Origin: Bradyrhizobium sp. SRL28 | GTDB lineage: Bacteria; Pseudomonadota; Alphaproteobacteria; Rhizobiales; Xanthobacteraceae | Length of the DNA stretch: 64,000 nt | Direction: 5' to 3' | NCBI RefSeq assembly: GCF_018596315.1 | Contig: NZ_JAHEAG010000029.1 | Span: forward strand, 28,918-92,917 | Part shown: in pieces, positions 16,678 to 27,667 of the stretch | Layout of the letters: each line of letters opens with the position of its first letter | Numbering within the stretch: position 1 is the stretch's first letter | Made by a program: the position numbers and the translations under genes | The notes under the pieces: model-generated | Database searches by the model: none | What the model saw: the letters and a program-made list of their open reading frames with translations, nothing else | Told to the model about the DNA's origin: nothing

Positions 16678-17016
16678 TGGCACAGGTTTTCTTGGAAGAA
16701 GCCGCGTCGTGCGCGGTGCCGTCCCGGCTTTGCGAACCGCAAGCTCTCCGTCTGTTTGCGTGACGCCCCGATATTTCCTCGCGCCTTTTCGAACGACATG
16801 ATCGCGCTGCGCATCGCAACGCGGCCATGCTGCCGTGCAGCTTGACGGTGGATAGAGCTGATAACTCCGTATTTGTGCGGATTTTGTTCGATTGCCGCGT
16901 GCTCCGTAGCTGCACGCACTGGACAATGAGAAAGTTTTCCACAGAATATACCTGTCACGTCCAATTGATTCGTCACAGGTTGCGTCTGCGTCCGTCTCTC
17001 TCTTACGGGCTGATTT

Positions 17017-17532
17017 ATGGCACATCCTGCAGACGTGGCACGTGGCCGCAACATCGTTGCGCGCTGGTGCAACCTTGCCGAGCAACGGCTGGCATACCTC
17101 ACTGAACTGTTCGAGACCGGTCGCTGGCGCCGCTTTCACACCGAACGCGAATTTCTCGAAAACATCCAGGAAGCCAAGGCCGCCGTCGAAACCTGGCGTG
17201 ACCTGTTGAGCCGCGAGGCCGCGCTCGACAATTCCGCGGTCGACTTGGCCTGGCTTGGCCGCCGTCGAACCGCGCCGCTGCTGCTGACGCCGCTGCCGCG
17301 CGATGAAGGGTTCCGTCGGCCGGCGGTGCAGCCTCAGCCGAAACCAGCGCCAGTTGCAGGGCCGCCGTCGCGCGATGTCCCCGCCGACGTTCTGGTCGCG
17401 CTGGAAAGCCAGCTCGTCGCGAATGAGGCGCCTTCCGTACCCGACGTGCTGGCGCTCGACGAAATGCAGTTCCCCGCACTCGATCTCGACGCGATGAAAG
17501 ACCGCTATCCATTGCTGCGCAACGCGCTGTAA
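17017..17532 (+). CDS. TIGR03809-like conserved hypothetical protein
   Basis: This 171-residue soluble protein has a helical N-terminal domain (about 1-75, ARGRNIVARWCNLAEQRLAYLTELFETGRWRRFH). A proline-rich linker (PQPKPAPVAGPP) follows, with an acidic C-terminal segment after it. It matches my recollection of TIGR03809, a family restricted to Bradyrhizobium-like genomes and found next to TIGR03808. Here the TIGR03808-like gene is the convergent neighbour, 15 bases away, which supports the identification. There is no signal peptide or membrane helix; the function is unknown. Confidence 0.7.
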   Translation: MAHPADVARGRNIVARWCNLAEQRLAYLTELFETGRWRRFHTEREFLENIQEAKAAVETWRDLLSREAALDNSAVDLAWLGRRRTAPLLLTPLPRDEGFRRPAVQPQPKPAPVAGPPSRDVPADVLVALESQLVANEAPSVPDVLALDEMQFPALDLDAMKDRYPLLRNAL

Positions 17533-17547
17533 GCGGGCGAGGAGGGG

Positions 17548-18918
17548 TTACCGCCGCACCGCATTGCCTCCGACCACCACCTGCGCGTAACGCTGGGCGC
17601 CCTCGCTAGAAAGGTCGGTCGTGATGGTACGGGCGTGATCGAGCCCGACCACGGCACCGCGCGGGGTTTCCGAGATCATGTTGTTGTTGACCAGCGCCGT
17701 GCCGGCGCCGGGCACTACCGACACGCCGACGCCGACAAAGGCCTTGCGGATCACATTGCCTGTGATGGCGACGTCGCGGAGATATTTGCCCCAGCCGGCA
17801 ATGATGCCGAAGGAGGGCGCGTTTTCGATCACGTTGCCGGTCACCGTCGAGTCTGCCTCGACATAGATGCCGATGCCGGCGTCGTCGTCGGGTGCGGTGC
17901 CGATCGGCCGCTTCGGCAGCAGATTTCTGACGATGTTGCCCTGCACGACGGCGATGCGCCCGCCCTCGTTGAAATTGCAGACGGAGACGCCGACGGCCGC
18001 GCCATCCACCGTGTTGTTGGCGATCACGGCGCCCTCGAACGCGAATTCCGAATAGAGCGCGACCTCGCGGACATTGCTGACGCTGTTGCCGGTGATGTGA
18101 ATATTCGATGCCGAATTGCCGCGCACCGCCGAGTAGTCGCAATTCTTGATGCGATTGCCGCGCACGATGACGTTGCCGGCGCGGAAAGCGTTGATGGCGT
18201 TGCCGTATTGCCCGGAGCCGCCGGGGCCGGCCTTGATGTCCTCGATGCGGTTGTCGATCACCAGCGTACCGTCGTCACCGATCGCCGTGCGCAGGATTTC
18301 GATGCCGTTGTCATTGGTATCGGTGATGGTGTTGCGGGAGACGATCAGGCCCTTCGCGTCGAAGGATACAACCGCTGTTGTCGCGATCTTCGTGAAGATG
18401 TTGCCGGAGATGTCGCCCGAGACCTGCTCCAGCCAGATGCCGTTGCCGCCACTGCGCGATATTTCGCAGTCGGCGATGCGGACGTCGCGCCCGCCAAGGC
18501 AATGCACGAGACCGCGCCGCTCTGGCAACGGAATGCCGCCGCCGTCGAAGGTGATGCCGGTCAGGCCGACATTGTTGGCACCTTCGCCCTGCAGCATCGA
18601 GACGCCGCCATTGAACACGAGCTTGGTCGCGCCGCGCACGCCGACCAGTTGCGTGCCGTTCGAAAGGCGCAGCATGCCGGTGCGATAGACCCCCGGCGGC
18701 AGCGCCAGCGGCGCTTGCGCGCGTGCGGCTTCGTCGATCGCGCGCTGCAGTTTTGCTGTTTGATCGTCGGGGCTGCCGGGACGCACGCCATACTGCGTGA
18801 CGTCGCGGCCGAGCGTGGAGGTCAGCGGCGCCGCGCGCGTGGGCTCGGGCGACATCGCAAGTGCGCCGGCCATACCGGCGGCGGATCCTCCAATGAGATG
18901 GCGGCGGTTCATGTCCAT
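17548..18918 (-). CDS. Tat-exported right-handed beta-helix protein (TIGR03808-like)
   Basis: The N terminus carries a twin-arginine signal (MDMNRRHLIGGSAAGMAGALA, Arg5-Arg6). The remainder (about 40-456) consists of repeats such as NNTVDGAAVGVSV, GNVIENAPSFGII and GNVIRKAFVGVGV, the pattern of PbH1 parallel beta-helix rungs. It begins with a pectate-lyase-like TAKLQRAIDEAARAQAPLALPPGVYRTG segment. The family is annotated as a Tat-translocated repeat protein of unknown function; a periplasmic carbohydrate-binding or lyase role is possible, but no catalytic residues are evident. It ends 15 bases from its usual convergent partner. Confidence 0.85.
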   Translation of the reverse strand: MDMNRRHLIGGSAAGMAGALAMSPEPTRAAPLTSTLGRDVTQYGVRPGSPDDQTAKLQRAIDEAARAQAPLALPPGVYRTGMLRLSNGTQLVGVRGATKLVFNGGVSMLQGEGANNVGLTGITFDGGGIPLPERRGLVHCLGGRDVRIADCEISRSGGNGIWLEQVSGDISGNIFTKIATTAVVSFDAKGLIVSRNTITDTNDNGIEILRTAIGDDGTLVIDNRIEDIKAGPGGSGQYGNAINAFRAGNVIVRGNRIKNCDYSAVRGNSASNIHITGNSVSNVREVALYSEFAFEGAVIANNTVDGAAVGVSVCNFNEGGRIAVVQGNIVRNLLPKRPIGTAPDDDAGIGIYVEADSTVTGNVIENAPSFGIIAGWGKYLRDVAITGNVIRKAFVGVGVSVVPGAGTALVNNNMISETPRGAVVGLDHARTITTDLSSEGAQRYAQVVVGGNAVRR

Positions 18919-19060
18919 GGTGAATGGCCCTCGCGCGATGCAAGTTCTGGCATTCGCGAATTCATAGGTATCGCGAAAATGCAGCGCAGCATGGTGAAGA
19001 CGCAGGCCGAGGGCGGCGATTGTTCGGGGTAGGGTTAATGTTGGGTACGACAGTCAATCC

Positions 19061-19188
19061 ACGTCGTCCCGGCCAAGCGAAGCGCGAGCCGGGACCCATA
19101 CGCCGCGGCCCTTGGAAGGGGCACAATGGCAGACGGCTTTTCTCACAATTGGCAACGGTGGCTATGGGTCCCTGCGTTCGCAGGGACG
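19061..19188. repeat. Dispersed palindromic element (GTCGTCCCGG / GGGACGAC type)
   Basis: Outer arms GTCGTCCC (19061-19068) and GGGACGAC (19181-19188) and inner arms GGGACCCATA (19089-19098) and TATGGGTCCC (19161-19170) make a two-level palindrome. The termini match a repeat common in Bradyrhizobium intergenic regions. It ends eleven bases after the pcp stop on the minus strand and could terminate the tct-meaB-pcp transcript. Confidence 0.8.
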
Positions 19189-19198
19189 ACAACGGAGT

Positions 19199-19843
19199 CT
19201 AGTTCGCCCTTCTCGCCAACCGAACCATTTCCAGCAGCATCGCTTCGCCGGCATCGACCAGTTCGTCCAGCGTAATGCGCGAAAACCCCTTGCGCCTGAC
19301 CGCGCCACCGCGCGCGAGCGGCGGGATATGGACGAAGGCGGCGAGCCGGGGGCCGCTATCGGCATTGACGGCCTCGATCGCGCGCCAGCTCAGATAGTTG
19401 CAGAGATAGCTTCCGGCATCGCGCGAGGCGCGGGCATCGAGGCCGGTACCCTCAGCGGCACGCAGCAGTTTCGCGGTATGCGGGCCGAAGTTTTGCGCAG
19501 CGGCGCCATCGGCGATCGAACCCTTGCGGGCGCGGGTTTGCGCGGCATCGGGCCACAGCATGGTGACGGCGTTGCGGGCGCGGGTCTCGATCCGGACGTA
19601 TCCGGTGCGGCCGGCGAGGCCGAACATCAACAGCGCATGCGGCCGGTGTTTCGCGAGCGCCAGCGGCAATTCGCGATCGACCGCCTTGTACGTCACCGGA
19701 AAGATATGGCTCGACAGTTCGACGTCGGTGAAGGCAGGACGACGCAGGCGCATTAGCCGCGCCACCAGGGGCTGCGTCGGGTTGTAGGGCGCACCGGGGA
19801 ACGGACCGAAGCCGGTGACGAGAATGCGAAGTTTCTCGCTCAC
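19199..19843 (-). CDS. pcp: Pyroglutamyl-peptidase I family cysteine peptidase
   Basis: The GTG at 19843 overlaps the meaB stop (GTGA), so the protein is 214 residues, the normal length of the C15 family. Pcp removes N-terminal pyroglutamate from peptides in the cytoplasm. The catalytic residues are present: Glu86 in VRIETRARN, Cys148 in SRDAGSYLCNYLSW and His172 in FVHIPPLA. The N-terminal ILVTGFGPFPGAPYNPTQ is also typical. The glutamate region is slightly divergent from the usual GG-R-x2-I-x2-E-R pattern. The link with meaB is unexplained and may only be shared transcription. Confidence 0.88.
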   Translation of the reverse strand: MSEKLRILVTGFGPFPGAPYNPTQPLVARLMRLRRPAFTDVELSSHIFPVTYKAVDRELPLALAKHRPHALLMFGLAGRTGYVRIETRARNAVTMLWPDAAQTRARKGSIADGAAAQNFGPHTAKLLRAAEGTGLDARASRDAGSYLCNYLSWRAIEAVNADSGPRLAAFVHIPPLARGGAVRRKGFSRITLDELVDAGEAMLLEMVRLARRAN

Positions 19844-20832
19844 CGCAGCCACTCCGCGATCTGTTCGGCGGCGACCGCCGGCGTGATGCGGCCGTCGGCG
19901 ACCTCGGTCTCGGTCTTCTTTACCTTGGCGCGGATCGCGGCGTCGGAACGCAGGCGGGCCATCATCCGTTGCTCCAGCATCGACCACATCCATTTCACCT
20001 GCTGCTCCCGCCGCCGGCCTGCGAACTCGCCCGAGGCGTTCATGGCGGTGCGGTGATCGAGAATCTTCTGCCACAACGTGTCCATACCCGTGCCCGTCAG
20101 CGCCGAGTAAGTCAGGACCGGCGGATGCCAATGCTCCGAGCGGGGGGTGAGAATATGCAGCGCGCCGCGGTATTCGGCCGCCGCCAGGTTGGCGCGCTTG
20201 ATGTTGTCGCCGTCGGCCTTGTTGATCGCGATCATGTCGGCGAGTTCGACCAGGCCCTTCTTGATACCCTGCAATTCGTCACCGGCGCCGGGCAGCATCA
20301 GGGCCAGGAAGAAATCGGTCATGTCGCAGACGGCGGTCTCGGACTGGCCGATGCCGACGGTTTCCACCAGCACGACGTCGAAGCCGGCGGCCTCGCACAA
20401 CAGCATCGCCTCGCGGGTTTTTGCCGCGACCCCGCCGAGGGTGCCGGACGCAGGCGAGGGCCGGATGAAGGCGGCTTCCGAGTTCGCCAGCCGCGCCATC
20501 CGCGTCTTGTCGCCGAGGATCGAGCCGCCGGTGCGGGCCGAGGAGGGATCGACCGCCAGCACCGCGACCTTGTGGCCGCGCTCGATCAGGAACATGCCAA
20601 GCGCGTCGATGGTGGTGGATTTGCCGACGCCGGGCGAGCCGGTGATGCCGACGCGGACCGCCTTGCCGGTGTCTGATAGCAGCACCTGCACCAGATCGCG
20701 CGCCGCGGCCTGATGATCGGCGCGCCTGCTTTCGATCAGGGTGATCGCGCGCGCCAGGGCGGCGCGGTGACCGGCGCGGAGTTCTTTGGCGAGTTTCCCG
20801 ACATCGGGGGAAGGATTCTTCGGCAGGGTCAT
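19840..20832 (-). CDS. meaB: MeaB, G3E-family GTPase chaperone of methylmalonyl-CoA mutase
   Basis: A 330-residue MeaB/ArgK GTPase that protects and reloads cobalamin in methylmalonyl-CoA mutase. The Walker A motif is GITGSPGVGKST (62-73), switch-type elements are DPSSARTGGSILGDKTRM (95-112) and ETVGIGQSE (157-165), and the base-recognition motif is NKAD. I chose the ATG at 20832; the frame stays open upstream through the tctA region but without coding character. It lies 53 bases after tctA and overlaps pcp. Its client genes are at 25466-30000, outside this operon. Confidence 0.93.
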   Translation of the reverse strand: MTLPKNPSPDVGKLAKELRAGHRAALARAITLIESRRADHQAAARDLVQVLLSDTGKAVRVGITGSPGVGKSTTIDALGMFLIERGHKVAVLAVDPSSARTGGSILGDKTRMARLANSEAAFIRPSPASGTLGGVAAKTREAMLLCEAAGFDVVLVETVGIGQSETAVCDMTDFFLALMLPGAGDELQGIKKGLVELADMIAINKADGDNIKRANLAAAEYRGALHILTPRSEHWHPPVLTYSALTGTGMDTLWQKILDHRTAMNASGEFAGRRREQQVKWMWSMLEQRMMARLRSDAAIRAKVKKTETEVADGRITPAVAAEQIAEWLR

Positions 20833-20885
20833 GGCTTGGTTTACAACGCCCGCGCCAAGCAGGCGAGGGGGCCCTACGCAGTCCT

Positions 20886-22397
20886 TCAGCGCGCCGACGC
20901 GGCGGTGGGCGCCTCGCGCCTGAGCCGCCGCCATATCCAGACCAGCACCGGCCAGATCAGCGCGCCGATCGCCATGGCGGCGAGGATCGCTGCGATCGGC
21001 CGCTCGAAGAACGGGAATACGCTGCCGTCGGATTTGATCAGCGAGGTGACGAAACTCTGCTCGATCATGGTGCCCATCACGATGCCGAGCACCATCGCGG
21101 CGACCGGGTAGCCGTTTTCTTCCATGACGTAGCCGATGATGCCGAAGGTTGCGACGGTGACGACGCCGAACATGTTGTTGCCGATCGCGAACGATCCGAC
21201 CGCGCAGCACAGCATGATGACCGGCATCACGGAGGAGCGTGGCGCGCGCAGCACGTAGCTCGCCAGGCGAATCATGATGATTCCCAGCGGGATCATGATG
21301 ATGTTGGCGATGATGAACATCAGGTAGATCGCATACATGCTCGACGCTTTTTCGGTGAACAGCGTCGGACCGGGGTTGAGGCCCTTCATGTAGAGCACGC
21401 CGATGGCGATCGCCGCGATGGTGTCGCCGGGGATGCCGAACAGCAGCGAGGGCACCCAGCCCGAGGCGATGCTGGCGTTGTTGCTGGCGCCGGCTTCGAC
21501 CAGGCCCTCGACATGGCCGGTACCGAATTTCTCCGGCTCCTTCGAAAAACGCTTGGACATGGCGTAGCTGACCCAGGCGGCCATGTCGGCGCCGGCACCC
21601 GGCAGCACGCCGATGATGATGCCGATGATGTTCCCGCGCGTCATCTGCACGTGATACTTTTTGGTGAGCCTCCACTGGCCCGCCATGATGCTCCCGAATT
21701 TGCGGCGTGGGATCGGCGGCGGCTCCGGCGTCAGCATCGCGCGCATCACCTGCGCCACGGCGAAGACGCCCACCAGCGCCGGGATCGGCTCGATGCCGCC
21801 GAACAGGTCGGTCATGCCAAACGTGAAGCGCGGCACGCCGCCGGGGTTTTCGATGCCGATGCAGGCGACGAGCAGGCCGATAAACATGGCCGCGATGGCT
21901 TTCACCGGGGAGGAGCGCGCGACCAGCGTGGCGCACATCAGGCCCAGGAATGCGAGCCAGAAATATTCGAAGGTCGAGAACGACAGCGCGATCTCGGCCA
22001 GCGGCGGTGCCAGGATCATTAGCGAGAGCGTGCCCGCGATGCCGCCGACGGCGGAGAACCATACGCCGGCGCCGAGCGCCAGTTCGGCCTCGCCCTTGCG
22101 CGTCATCGCATAGGCTTCGTCCGCGTAAGCCGCAGAGGCGGGGGTTCCGGGAATGCGCAGCAGCGCGCCGGGGATGTCACCGGAGAAGATCGCCATTGTG
22201 GACGCAGCCACGATGGTGGCGATTGCAGCGATCGGCGACAGATAAAAGGTGACGGGGACCAGCAGCGCGGTCGCCATCGTCGCTGATAGCCCGGGCAGCG
22301 ATCCGATGACGAGGCCATAGACCGAGGCCGCGAACATCGCGATGATGACTTCCCAGGTGGAGATGAGCGCGAACGCTTGGGCGAGGGTGTTGAGCAT
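20886..22397 (-). CDS. tctA: Tripartite tricarboxylate transporter, large permease TctA
   Basis: A 503-residue integral membrane protein with about 12 helices and the TctA family hallmarks: GLVIGSLPGLSATMATALLVP near residue 30 and the second copy GVLPGAGADMAAWVSYAMSK near 260. It is the main permease subunit of a TTT transporter that takes up carboxylates with a periplasmic binding protein. The gene order tctC-tctB-tctA on the minus strand is complete; the start lies three bases after the tctB stop. The carboxylate transported cannot be told from sequence. Confidence 0.95.
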   Translation of the reverse strand: MLNTLAQAFALISTWEVIIAMFAASVYGLVIGSLPGLSATMATALLVPVTFYLSPIAAIATIVAASTMAIFSGDIPGALLRIPGTPASAAYADEAYAMTRKGEAELALGAGVWFSAVGGIAGTLSLMILAPPLAEIALSFSTFEYFWLAFLGLMCATLVARSSPVKAIAAMFIGLLVACIGIENPGGVPRFTFGMTDLFGGIEPIPALVGVFAVAQVMRAMLTPEPPPIPRRKFGSIMAGQWRLTKKYHVQMTRGNIIGIIIGVLPGAGADMAAWVSYAMSKRFSKEPEKFGTGHVEGLVEAGASNNASIASGWVPSLLFGIPGDTIAAIAIGVLYMKGLNPGPTLFTEKASSMYAIYLMFIIANIIMIPLGIIMIRLASYVLRAPRSSVMPVIMLCCAVGSFAIGNNMFGVVTVATFGIIGYVMEENGYPVAAMVLGIVMGTMIEQSFVTSLIKSDGSVFPFFERPIAAILAAMAIGALIWPVLVWIWRRLRREAPTAASAR

Positions 22398-22400
22398 CGA

Positions 22401-22889
22401 TCACCAGGGCATCGGCAGCAGCCCGGCCGGCAAGGGCACGCGCAGCAACTTTGAGAAAATCAGATGGACGCCGATCGGCGCCAGCACCGCAAGCGGCAGC
22501 GAAAGCTTCCAGCGGGCGCCGAGTGCGGTTGACGTTACGAAAACGATCAGCCCCGCCGTGATGATGAAGCCAAGCCGGTCGGCCACTGCCACGTAGAACA
22601 GCAAGAGCGCCGGCGGCAGCAGGGCGCGCAGGCCGTAAAACTTTCCGGTCGGTGGCGCCGGCTGGCCGCCGCCCTCGACCGGAATGAGCTCCTCTTCCTC
22701 TTCGAAGGAATGGCCGATCCCGAACGCGATCGCGAGGCCGCACAGCGCCAGGCCCGTTCCGATCACCAGCGGAAACACATTGGGCCCGACCGGCTGGCCG
22801 GGCACCGGCGGCAACTGCCAGCCGCCATAGGCGGCCGCCGCGCCGAGGCCAACGAGAAACAATCCCGTGACGCGATCGGGAAGACGCAT
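22401..22889 (-). CDS. tctB: Tripartite tricarboxylate transporter, small permease TctB
   Basis: The 162-residue protein has four predicted membrane helices (about 7-25, 38-58, 86-112 and 122-145), as usual for TctB. Its acidic central loop (HSFEEEEELIPVEGGGQP) separates the two halves. It sits between tctC and tctA with gaps of 41 and 3 bases. TctB is poorly conserved, so the assignment rests on size, topology and context together. Confidence 0.88.
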   Translation of the reverse strand: MRLPDRVTGLFLVGLGAAAAYGGWQLPPVPGQPVGPNVFPLVIGTGLALCGLAIAFGIGHSFEEEEELIPVEGGGQPAPPTGKFYGLRALLPPALLLFYVAVADRLGFIITAGLIVFVTSTALGARWKLSLPLAVLAPIGVHLIFSKLLRVPLPAGLLPMPW

Positions 22890-22930
22890 AGGAAGCTCCG
22901 CGGATACCGGACGAGACTAACCGATGAAGA

Positions 22931-23926
22931 TCAGGCCTTGGAGAGACCGGCGGCCTTCATCGCCACACCCATCTGGGCGTCGCCCTTGTCCATGAAGGTG
23001 GCGAATTCGGACGCGTCGCCCCACACCGTTCCGAAGCCGCGATTGCTCATGAACTCCTTGAACTCCTTGGAGTCGAAAACCTTCTTCAGCGATGCGGTGA
23101 GTTTAGTCGCGACGTCGGCGGGCAGGCCCTTGGGGCCGGCAATGCCGCGCCACGCGCCGGTCGAATAGTCGATGCCAATCGCCTCCTTCAGCGTCGGCAC
23201 ATCGGGGAAGGCGGGGTTGCGCGCCGTAGCCATGACGGCGAGGCTGCGCGCCTTGCCGGCCTCGATGATGGCGCGCGCTTCCGGCACCGAGCAGGTGGTG
23301 AGGTCGAGGCCGCCTGCCGCGAGATCCTGCATCGCGGGCGCAGCACCGTTCGACGGCACCCAGGCCACGTGGTTCGGCGCAAGTCCCATCGCCTGCATCC
23401 AGCCGACCAGCGCTAGGTGCCAGATGCCGCCCTGGCCGGTGCCCGAGGCTTTGAACTTGCCGGCAGGCGCGGCCTTGATGGCGTCGGCGAGCTCCTTCAC
23501 GGTCTTGTAGGGCGAGGTGGAACTGACCTGGATGCCGGGCGGATCCTCGTTCATCAGCGCAAGCGGCGTGTAGCTCTTGGGTGCGAGTTCCGTAAGCCCC
23601 TGCCAGTGCATCATCGAGATTTCCACCGTCAGCATGCCGATGGTGTAGCCGTCGGGCTGCGCGGTCGCGATCGCCGAATGGCCGACCACGCCGGAGCCGC
23701 CGGTCCGGTTGACCACGTTGAAAGGCTGGCCGAGATCCTTTTCCAAAAGCGCCGCCACGATGCGCGCGGTGGCGTCGGTGCCGCCGCCGGCGCCCCAGGG
23801 CACGATCACGGTTACGGGGCGCGCCGGATAGGCCTGCGCCAAAGCCGGCTTGAAGCCCAAACCCGCGACGGCCGCAGCAGCGGCGGATGAAGCCGCGAAG
23901 GCGCGGCGCGTGATTTTCTTGGACAT
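22931..23926 (-). CDS. tctC: Tripartite tricarboxylate transporter substrate-binding protein (TctC/Bug family)
   Basis: The ATG at 23926 is preceded by GGGGAGG, giving a 331-residue precursor. The N terminus (MSKKITRRAFAASSAAAAAV) is Tat-like, with the twin arginines followed by Ala-Phe. The mature protein starts near AQAYPARPVTVIVPWGAGGGTDATAR, the standard opening of Bug proteins, and includes VVNRTGGSGVVGHSAIATAQPDGYTIG. It binds a carboxylate in the periplasm and delivers it to TctAB. It is the first gene of the tctCBA-meaB-pcp run. Confidence 0.93.
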   Translation of the reverse strand: MSKKITRRAFAASSAAAAAVAGLGFKPALAQAYPARPVTVIVPWGAGGGTDATARIVAALLEKDLGQPFNVVNRTGGSGVVGHSAIATAQPDGYTIGMLTVEISMMHWQGLTELAPKSYTPLALMNEDPPGIQVSSTSPYKTVKELADAIKAAPAGKFKASGTGQGGIWHLALVGWMQAMGLAPNHVAWVPSNGAAPAMQDLAAGGLDLTTCSVPEARAIIEAGKARSLAVMATARNPAFPDVPTLKEAIGIDYSTGAWRGIAGPKGLPADVATKLTASLKKVFDSKEFKEFMSNRGFGTVWGDASEFATFMDKGDAQMGVAMKAAGLSKA

Positions 23927-24147
23927 TGGTGGTCCTCCCCTGCGGCATCCGTGAAGCCGGACGCTCTTGTGATGCGACATTCTAGGCGGCTTTGCGTTGT
24001 GGTCGCAAGGCATTGGCTCATGAGGAGGATCATCGCCCGGTGGGCATCTCGCCACATCCGGAAATCGGGTGGCGGCGAGCGGGCTAGCCGAAATAGGTAT
24101 CCGTGTGCGGCTCAGTCATCGAGCCGCGATCGATTGCGGAGAGAACC

Positions 24148-24618
24148 ATGACGACAGCCTATTACAGCACCGTGCTGGACCATCCCCTGGAAACCGTGTG
24201 GGACCTGATCCGCGATTTCAACAACTACCCGGCCTATATCGGCGGGGTCAGCGAAAGCGTGATCGAAGACGACAAGGGCGGCGACGAAGTCGGCGCGGTC
24301 AGGCGCTTCTGCTACCTCGGCAACTGGATCAGGCAGCGGCTGGCCGGCCATTCCGAAGAAGCGCACTCGCTCACCTATGCGGGCATCGAGCCGTTCCCGT
24401 TTCCTGCCGGGCTTGTTCCGGACGCGCCCGCGCCGACGCACTACGAGGGGACGATGCACCTGCTGCCGGTCGTTGAGGGCAACAGGACGTTCATCGAATG
24501 GTCGGTCCGGCTCGACACCGAACCGCAGGATAGCGATCGCTGGCAGAATTTGTTCCAGTCATGGATTCCGGACTGGACCCATTCGCTCGAAAGGGCGCTC
24601 GGCCGCCAGGCTGCTTGA
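24148..24618 (+). CDS. SRPBCC-family (START/polyketide-cyclase-like) protein
   Basis: The ATG at 24148 follows a good GGAGAG site, giving 156 residues. The pattern HPLETVWDLIRDFNNYPAYIGGVSES at the N terminus and a final amphipathic helix (WQNLFQSWIPDWTHSLERALG) fit the SRPBCC hydrophobic-pocket fold, where small lipophilic ligands are bound or modified. No catalytic residues are evident. It stands alone, convergent with the DUF3298 protein gene 11 bases away. Confidence 0.75.
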   Translation: MTTAYYSTVLDHPLETVWDLIRDFNNYPAYIGGVSESVIEDDKGGDEVGAVRRFCYLGNWIRQRLAGHSEEAHSLTYAGIEPFPFPAGLVPDAPAPTHYEGTMHLLPVVEGNRTFIEWSVRLDTEPQDSDRWQNLFQSWIPDWTHSLERALGRQAA

Positions 24619-24629
24619 TGGTGCAGCCG

Positions 24630-25427
24630 TCATTGCGGCCGGTCTTCGTCGTCCTTCGGTCGCGCGCCGCCGAAAATTTTTGCACCTTCCGGCGTCAGAT
24701 ACGGCCTTAACGTCTCCCACGGCACGAAGGCGATATACTCGCCTTCGGCGTAGGAGCCAACCGCGTAAGGGGCGTAGTGAAACGTCAGGCCGGAGCTCTT
24801 GCCTTCCTCGGTCGATGGCGCCAGCGAGACCGGCCCGATCTTGAGCAGCTTTGCCTCGATGGCTTCGATGGCGCTGGTGTCAGTGCCTTCCGCGCCGCGT
24901 TTCTTTTTCTCGGCCTCGAGGGATGCAATGACGCCTTGCCGCATCGCTTTCAGCGTCGGGCCGTTGTCGGCTGTTTCGGTGAAGAACGGACGGATGCTGA
25001 TGCGTTTGCCCGCTGACCTGTCCCACAGGATCGTGTCGGACGAACTGTTGGGGTGCGCGCCGCCAGTATATTCGTAGTCACTCCTGACGATGCTGACATA
25101 GCGGCCATCGACCACCGAGCGCGTCTCGTATTTCCGCTCAAACGACCACGGGTTGCGGAACAACTCGGGATCCTGCTTGCGTTCCTTGTCGGCATCGCTG
25201 CGGTTCTTCACGGCCCATGCCTTTCCCTCGGCCAGGCAGTTCGCCGCCAGCGCCGGATCGGCCTTGACCTTCGCGTCGAGGATGACGCTGGCCTCGACCC
25301 ATTTGGTCTTGATGGAAAAATCTGGCTTGGGCTCGGCGGCAAACGCCAAGCCCAGCGCCGCACCGCATGCGACTGCGCCCGCAAAACCAATGGTCCTGAC
25401 GCGTGTGAGGAATGCAATGCCGCGCAA
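24630..25427 (-). CDS. Exported DUF3298/RsiV-like protein
   Basis: The start is a TTG at 25427 with AAGGA at a good distance. The 265-residue precursor has a signal peptide ending near AFAAEPKPDF. The mature part contains SDYEYTGGAHPNSSSDTILWD, the conserved YTGGAHP signature of the DUF4163/DUF3298 lysozyme-binding family. It then has RISIRPFFT and a C-terminal AVGSYAEGEYIAFVPWETLRPYL. In RsiV these domains bind lysozyme; here there is no anti-sigma domain, so the protein is probably a periplasmic binding or inhibitor protein. It follows the mutase large-subunit gene by 38 bases. Confidence 0.8.
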   Translation of the reverse strand: MRGIAFLTRVRTIGFAGAVACGAALGLAFAAEPKPDFSIKTKWVEASVILDAKVKADPALAANCLAEGKAWAVKNRSDADKERKQDPELFRNPWSFERKYETRSVVDGRYVSIVRSDYEYTGGAHPNSSSDTILWDRSAGKRISIRPFFTETADNGPTLKAMRQGVIASLEAEKKKRGAEGTDTSAIEAIEAKLLKIGPVSLAPSTEEGKSSGLTFHYAPYAVGSYAEGEYIAFVPWETLRPYLTPEGAKIFGGARPKDDEDRPQ

Positions 25428-25465
25428 GGGCGATCCTTTGGAAAGTAGCTGCGCCCGGCGGAGAA

Positions 25466-27625
<2,160 letters not shown>

Positions 27626-27632
27626 GGTACCC

Positions 27633-27641
27633 ATTATAGCA
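27633..27641 (-). promoter_or_regulatory. Extended -10 promoter element TGCTATAAT
   Basis: On the minus strand TGCTATAAT lies seven bases upstream of the ATG at 27625. It is a perfect TATAAT with the TGn extension, rare in such GC-rich DNA, and no good -35 is seen. Its position predicts a transcript starting at or next to the start codon. Function is inferred from sequence only. Confidence 0.45.
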
Positions 27642-27667
27642 CATGTGAACGTCGGGGATCGTCACCC

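Larger units (their letters stand above)
16464..17016. other. Intergenic region downstream of the subtilase gene
   Basis: This 553-base stretch contains a strong terminator at 16639-16677 and a possible small RNA upstream of it. From 16678 to 17016 I see no conserved coding signal; the sequence becomes more AT-rich near 16860-16990, which fits a promoter for the gene at 17017. Confidence 0.5.

Noticed and set aside
17635..19032. Plus-strand open frame of 465 codons opposite the beta-helix gene
   Set aside because: The apparent repeats are only the reverse image of the beta-helix rungs.
20833..22062. Upstream 410-codon extension of meaB through the tctA region
   Set aside because: It runs in another frame over tctA on the same strand; tctA is clearly the coding frame, and MeaB homology begins at MTLPKN.
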